From: Verrucomicrobiia bacterium
Lineage (GTDB): Bacteria > Verrucomicrobiota > Verrucomicrobiia > Opitutales > Cerasicoccaceae
Direction: 5' to 3'
Assembly (NCBI GenBank): GCA_030432235.1
Contig: JAUIHT010000001.1
Span: forward strand, 868,001 to 932,000
Length of the DNA: 64,000 nucleotides
Part shown: positions 60,171-64,000 of the stretch, piece by piece
Position numbering within the stretch: the stretch's first letter is position 1
Layout: every line of letters starts with the position of its first letter
The notes under the pieces: generated by a model
The model's input: the letters and a program-made list of their open reading frames with translations, nothing else
What the model was told of the DNA's origin: nothing
The model's database searches: none
Position numbers and translations under genes: made by a program

Positions 60171-60662
60171 TTACTGCTCGGCCATGAGCCAGGGCAAGAG
60201 GTCGGTGTGGTGGCCGATCATTTTCCAGGCGCCGTCTTCCTTGCGGTAGACATTGGTGGCGCGGATTTTTACCGAGACGGGCTTGCCGTCGCCATCGACG
60301 TTTTCACCGACCTCGTAGTTGATGATCACGGCGAGGTGGTGACCCATCTGCAGGTGGACATCCTCATTGTGGACCTTGCCGCCGAGTTTCAGCGCGGCCT
60401 GCTTTTCCCAATTCGGCTTCACGGCTTTCCAGCCGACCTCGATGCCGCCGTCGGGCCCCATGTAGTTGATGTCATCGGTATGCGACCAGACAGCCAGCAT
60501 GGGCGCGACATCGCCGGTGAACATGACATTGAGGGCGGAGTAAAACTGGTCGTTGGCCGCGAGGACATCCGCCTTGGCATCAGCGAGGGCGTTGGTGGCA
60601 GGCAGCAGGGCGATGATGAGGGTAAGGGAAAAAACTTTGGTGAGGCGGTGTAGGTTTTGCAT
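60171..60662 (-). CDS. Secreted SnoaL/NTF2-like (DUF4440-type) protein
   Basis: 163 residues. Signal peptide (VFSLTLIIALLPATNALA) and an NTF2-like cone fold: LAANDQFYSALNVMFTGD, then SHTDDINYMGPDGG, and a C-terminal VSVKIRATNVYRKEDGAWKM. Close to SgcJ/EcaC-type proteins of unknown function that may bind small ligands. Convergent with gcvH. Function not assigned. Confidence 0.85.
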   Translation of the reverse strand: MQNLHRLTKVFSLTLIIALLPATNALADAKADVLAANDQFYSALNVMFTGDVAPMLAVWSHTDDINYMGPDGGIEVGWKAVKPNWEKQAALKLGGKVHNEDVHLQMGHHLAVIINYEVGENVDGDGKPVSVKIRATNVYRKEDGAWKMIGHHTDLLPWLMAEQ

Positions 60663-60767
60663 AAGAGTATTAATTTGGGTTTAATGGCGGTTGTTCGTTT
60701 CTAATAATGGCTGGTTCCGGGCAGTCCGACAAGACCGGAATGCGTCACCGAAAGAGGGTAATGTTCC

Positions 60768-61700
60768 TCAGGCCTCGAGACCGAAGAGCGCGTTGGTGTA
60801 GTTTTTCACGGAGAAGGGCTGCAGGTCCTCCTTGGCCTCGCCCAGGCCGACAAAGTAGATGGGCAGTTGCAGCTCGCGGTAGATGCCGACGAGGGCGCCG
60901 CCGCGGCTGGTGCCGTCGAGCTTGGTGACGATGAGGCCGGTCAGGCCAAAGGCTTCGTGGAACTTGCGCGCCTGCTCAATGGAGTTGGACCCCAGTGAGC
61001 CGTCGACCACCAGCCAGGCGTGGTGCGGCGCGGTTTCGTCGTGCTTTTGCAGGACGCGGCGAATCTTCTTCAGCTCCTCCATGAGGTTCCCCTTGGTGTG
61101 GAGGCGGCCGGCGGTGTCGAGGATGAGCACCTTGGCGTTATCGCCCTTGGCGGCCTGCCAGGCGTCGTAGGCCACCGCGGCGGAGTCGGCGTTGTGATGG
61201 CTGGCGACGAGGCGCAGGTCCAGGCGGTCGGCCCAGGTTTTGATCTGCTCGTTGGCGGCGGCGCGGAAGGTATCACAGGCACCGAGGACGACGCCTTTGC
61301 CCTCCTCTTTGAATTTCCAGCCGAGCTTGGCCGTGGTGGTGGTCTTGCCGGAGCCGTTCACGCCGATGAGGCAAATCACCGCCGGGTCGGCCTCGCCGAG
61401 CCAGTCTTCCGGTGCCTCCGCGCCTTCCAGCACACGTTCCAGCACGCGCGCACCGATGCGGGCGGCGTCCTGGCCGCGCAGCTCCTTGTCCTTGCGGTAG
61501 GCGGCCTGGATTTCGTCGATGATCTCCGTGGCGGTCTCGACGCCGAAGTCCGCGCCGTAAAGGGCCTCTTCGAGTTCGTCGATACTGGCGGCGTCGAGCT
61601 TCTTGCCGCTGAAGATACCGCCGACCTGCCCAAAAATCTTTTGAAACGTCGGCGTGCTGCGCTTGAGGCCTTCCTTGAACTTGCTGAAAAACGATTTCAT
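60768..61700 (-). CDS. ftsY: Signal recognition particle receptor FtsY
   Basis: 310 residues from ATG at 61700 (MKSFFSKFKEGLKRS). SRP GTPase NG domain with P-loop GVNGSGKTTTTAKLGWK, GACDTFRAAANEQ, LDTAGRL, and TKLDGTSRGG, and the family-specific GEAKEDLQPF end. The N-terminal acidic A domain is short, as in many non-proteobacterial FtsY proteins. Targets membrane proteins to the Sec translocon. Confidence 0.96.
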   Translation of the reverse strand: MKSFFSKFKEGLKRSTPTFQKIFGQVGGIFSGKKLDAASIDELEEALYGADFGVETATEIIDEIQAAYRKDKELRGQDAARIGARVLERVLEGAEAPEDWLGEADPAVICLIGVNGSGKTTTTAKLGWKFKEEGKGVVLGACDTFRAAANEQIKTWADRLDLRLVASHHNADSAAVAYDAWQAAKGDNAKVLILDTAGRLHTKGNLMEELKKIRRVLQKHDETAPHHAWLVVDGSLGSNSIEQARKFHEAFGLTGLIVTKLDGTSRGGALVGIYRELQLPIYFVGLGEAKEDLQPFSVKNYTNALFGLEA

Positions 61701-61710
61701 TAGGATTTGG

Positions 61711-61811
61711 CCACGAAGTTCACGAAGGAGGCACAAAGAACACAAAGTTTTTTTCAGAAAGTGAAAAGCATGGTCATCGTGCTCTTCGTGTCTGCTTCGT
61801 GAACTTCGTGG
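61711..61811. repeat. 17-bp inverted repeat pair between ftsY and nusB
   Basis: CCACGAAGTTCACGAAG at 61711-61727 and its exact reverse complement at 61795-61811 enclose a 67-base spacer that also has CACAAAG- and CTTCGTG-type repeats. Fits a REP-like or MITE-like intergenic element rather than a simple terminator, since the arms are far apart. The sequence feels familiar from intergenic repeats of this bacterial group, but copy number is unverified here. Confidence 0.7.
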
Positions 61812-61820
61812 TTAATGTAT

Positions 61821-62291
61821 TTACTCGGCGGCGGTGCGGAGGGGGCGTTGCAGCTCACCCTTGAGCTTGTCGAGGATGCCGTTGACGAAGCGGCGTGCCT
61901 CCGGCCCGGAGAAGTCCTTCGACAGGTCGATGGCCTCGTTGATGGTCACGATGGGCGGGATGTCACGCCGGTGCAGAAGCTCGTGAATAGCCAGCCTAAG
62001 GATGGCCAAATCGACTTTTGCGATACGGCTAAAGGACCAGTTGAGCGCATGGTTCTGAATGACCTGGTCGACCTCGGCGAGGTTGTTGACGCAGCCCCAG
62101 ACGAGCTCCTCGCCGAAGGCGTAATACTCGCGCGGTTTGTCCTGGTTTTCAAAAAAGAGCCGTACCGCCGTCTTCATATCATTGGGCGGATTCATCTCCA
62201 TCGAGTAGAGAAATTGCATGGCCGCGATGCGGTTCTGGCGCCGCTTGCTGGGCGCTTTCTCCTCGGCGGGCGTGGTGTCTTCGTCAGTCAT
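61821..62291 (-). CDS. nusB: Transcription antitermination factor NusB
   Basis: 156 residues from ATG at 62291 (longer frame would overlap ribH). All-alpha NusB fold: RRQNRIAAMQFLYSMEMNPP, WSFSRIAKVDLAILRLAIHEL, and INEAIDLSKDFSGPEARRFVNGIL. Works with NusE in rRNA antitermination. Seven bases after ribH, a common ribH-nusB pair. The N-terminal KAPSK extension is short and charged. Confidence 0.95.
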   Translation of the reverse strand: MTDEDTTPAEEKAPSKRRQNRIAAMQFLYSMEMNPPNDMKTAVRLFFENQDKPREYYAFGEELVWGCVNNLAEVDQVIQNHALNWSFSRIAKVDLAILRLAIHELLHRRDIPPIVTINEAIDLSKDFSGPEARRFVNGILDKLKGELQRPLRTAAE

Positions 62292-62298
62292 GGGGAAA

Positions 62299-62850
62299 TT
62301 AGTTTTTGCGGAAAAGATTCTCGAAGTCGTCATCGTCGTCTTCTTCCTCGCCGAGTTCGTCTTCGATTTCGTCGAGGGTTTCAACCAGGCGCAGCTTGTG
62401 CCAGGCCATTTCCAGAGCGGCGTGGGCGAACTCCGCCCCGCGGTCATGCTCGCCCATGCAGCGTACTTCGGCCTGCTCGCGGCTGTTGACGGTGATGATG
62501 CCGTTGATGATTGGGACTTCGGTCTGCGCGCCGATGCCGTGGAAGGCCTGCGCGGTGCCGAAAGCGATGACGTCGTGGTGGCTGGTGTCCCCGGCGATCA
62601 CCACACCGAGGGCGATGACGCAGTCGTACTGGCGCGAGAGGGCCTGCATGTAGACGGCGTAGGGCAACTCGTTGGAGCCCGGCACACGCATAACGGTGAT
62701 GTTGCCTTCGCGCACCCGGGAGGCCCGCAGCGTGGCCACCGCGCGCTCGACGAGGGCATCGACGAACTCGGCGTTGTAGCGTGCCGCCACAATGCAGAAG
62801 TAAAGGTCGCTGCCGTCGACCTCGGGAATATCGGGCCTGTCCTGGCTCAT
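62299..62850 (-). CDS. ribH: 6,7-dimethyl-8-ribityllumazine synthase
   Basis: 183 residues from the ATG at 62850; a GTG at 62862 is also possible. Lumazine synthase motifs VAARYNAEFVD, VPGSNELPYA, ALGVVIAGDTSHHDVIA, and GIITVNSREQAEVR are all present. It condenses ribityl-aminouracil with dihydroxybutanone phosphate in riboflavin synthesis. Unusual feature: an acidic C-terminal tail (DELGEEEDDDDDFENLFRKN) beyond the normal end. Confidence 0.95.
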   Translation of the reverse strand: MSQDRPDIPEVDGSDLYFCIVAARYNAEFVDALVERAVATLRASRVREGNITVMRVPGSNELPYAVYMQALSRQYDCVIALGVVIAGDTSHHDVIAFGTAQAFHGIGAQTEVPIINGIITVNSREQAEVRCMGEHDRGAEFAHAALEMAWHKLRLVETLDEIEDELGEEEDDDDDFENLFRKN

Positions 62851-62898
62851 ACCGTTAGCCACAAGCCAGACGCGTCCGCTCGCAAGCTAAAACTGCGA

Positions 62899-64000
62899 TT
62901 ATGAACGCTTACGTTTGGGACGTTTGGTGTCGCGGGTGTCCAGGTAGGTCTTTTCCTTCAACTGGTCGGTGTACAGGTTGAGCAGGCGCACGCCTTCGCG
63001 GGGCTTGACCTCGTCGTTCTTGATGGCGGCGTCGATCTGCGCCTTCATACGGCGGATGAGGTCGGACTCCTTGTACTGGATGAGGTCGAGGATTTCGTTG
63101 GTGCGGAAACCGTCGATGGTTTCCTCGATGTAAAAACCGTCCTCTTCGTCGTCTTCAAGGAAGACGTGGACCTCGTTGACGCGACCGAAGAGATTGTGCA
63201 GGTCGCCCATGATGTCCTGATAGGCCCCGACGAGAAAAACGCCCAGGTAGTAGGGCTGGCCGGGAGTAAAGTCGTGCAGGCGCAGGGTGGGGCGGACGTC
63301 CTCGAGGTCGGTGAACTTGGCGATCTTGCCGTCACTGTCGCAGGTGATGTCGACCAGGGTGGCCTCGGTGCCGGGCTCTTCACGGAGGCGGTGCAGAGGT
63401 GCGACGGGAAAGAGCTGCCCCAGGGCCCAGTGGTCCAGCAGGCTCTGAAAGACGGAGAAGTTGCACACGTACTGCTCGGCCAGGAGGGTGTCGAGGTCTT
63501 CCAGTTCCTCGGGGATGTAGCCGTCCCGGCGCAGGTTGTTGCGGATGTCGTCGCAGATGCGCCAGTAAAGGTTTTCGGCTTTGGCCGTCGTTTCCAGGTC
63601 CATGTAGCCGAGGGAAAACAGGCTGGCGGCCTCTTCGCGCTTTTGCTGGGCGTCGTGGAAGCGCTCGAGCTGGCTGTAGTTGGCCCCTTCCTCCAGCGTG
63701 TGAAGCATGTCCTTGATGACGGTGTTGCGCTTCTTGCCGGGTCTCGGCACCTTGCCCTCGGGGATTTTTGCGATGCGGTCGACGACCTCCAGCACCAGTA
63801 CCGAGTGCGGGGCGACCAGCGCCCGGCCACTTTCGGAAAGAATATCGGGCTCGTCCTCGCCGGCGTCGTCGCAGACTTTCTTGATGTTGTAGACGACGTC
63901 GCGGGCGTACTCCGGCAGGGAGTAGTTCATGGAGCTTTCAAAGTTCGAGCGGGAGCCGTCGTAGTCGATACCGAGGCCGCCGCCGACATCGAGGTAGCGC
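62899..64000 (-). CDS. speA: Biosynthetic arginine decarboxylase SpeA (5' end cut by window)
   Basis: The visible 366 codons are the C-terminal part of an ornithine/arginine/DAP decarboxylase-type PLP enzyme. Reading beyond the internal Met at 63930 gives YLDVGGGLGIDYDGSR and then SMNYSLPEYARDVVY, classical SpeA blocks; ESGRALVAPHSVLV, VCNFSVFQSLLDHWA and QDIMGDLHNLFGRVNEVHVF follow. It makes agmatine for polyamines. Gene runs off the right edge on the minus strand. Confidence 0.95.
   Translation of the reverse strand, partial: RYLDVGGGLGIDYDGSRSNFESSMNYSLPEYARDVVYNIKKVCDDAGEDEPDILSESGRALVAPHSVLVLEVVDRIAKIPEGKVPRPGKKRNTVIKDMLHTLEEGANYSQLERFHDAQQKREEAASLFSLGYMDLETTAKAENLYWRICDDIRNNLRRDGYIPEELEDLDTLLAEQYVCNFSVFQSLLDHWALGQLFPVAPLHRLREEPGTEATLVDITCDSDGKIAKFTDLEDVRPTLRLHDFTPGQPYYLGVFLVGAYQDIMGDLHNLFGRVNEVHVFLEDDEEDGFYIEETIDGFRTNEILDLIQYKESDLIRRMKAQIDAAIKNDEVKPREGVRLLNLYTDQLKEKTYLDTRDTKRPKRKRS

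Overview
The window looks like a chromosomal segment of a Verrucomicrobiota bacterium, most likely class Opitutia (Puniceicoccales/Opitutales relatives). This is inferred from the mix of a PEP-CTERM protein, an H-X9-DG pseudopilin, a GntR/LacI-hybrid regulator, GH106-like and DUF6259-like glycosidases, many AraC regulators and a GC-rich backbone. No rRNA gene is present to confirm it.

Region 1 (1-2692) is the right end of an AT-richer integrative element: a replication-type partial ORF, a small HTH protein, an unknown protein and a tyrosine recombinase. It ends at a 3' fragment of a tRNA-Lys(CTT)-like gene, which looks like an attachment site. Region 2 (2807-27525) is a large one-carbon/demethylation island. 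It holds a complete methanol:corrinoid methyltransferase set (mtaC-mtaB-UroD/MtaA-like) behind a PocR/AraC regulator, a YdeP-type molybdopterin oxidoreductase with FdhD, a hydrolase, a beta-hydroxyacid-type dehydrogenase and a TIM-barrel isomerase. It also holds a fused desaturase-Rieske-NqrF-like oxygenase, an aldose epimerase, a P450-ferredoxin pair, and a second corrinoid operon (three UroD-family proteins, a corrinoid protein, DUF1638 and a RACo-type activator). An HpcH/HpaI aldolase closes this block.

Region 3 (27775-38817) looks like a sugar-acid or lactam/amide catabolic locus. It has a sodium:solute symporter, a CBM9-like secreted protein, SMP-30 lactonase, RidA, creatininase-family amidohydrolase, enolase-superfamily dehydratase, SDR dehydrogenase, M81 (MlrC) protein, RraA-family protein and IclR regulator. 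Region 4 (38909-46189) is an AraC-controlled operon of a bicupin protein, a glycyl-radical activase, a glycyl radical enzyme with an unusual active-site motif, and a second copy of the desaturase-Rieske-reductase fusion. An O2-sensitive radical enzyme beside an O2-dependent-type oxygenase is the most striking arrangement in the window.

Region 5 (46214-58685) is for polysaccharide use: pseudopilin, GntR/LacI regulator, secreted DUF6259-like glycosidase, GH106-like rhamnosidase with a translationally coupled secreted protein, PEP-CTERM protein and DapA-family lyase. Region 6 (58689-64000) is core genome: mutY, gcvH, a SnoaL-like secreted protein, ftsY, nusB, ribH and the 3' part of speA, with a long inverted repeat between ftsY and nusB.

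Taken together, the accessory genes suggest growth on methylated or deoxy-sugar-rich (perhaps algal) glycans. Methyl groups could leave either oxidatively (P450 and fused di-iron enzymes, giving formaldehyde and formate) or through corrinoid methyltransferases. This functional link is inference. No CRISPR array, rRNA operon or complete tRNA gene was recognised.
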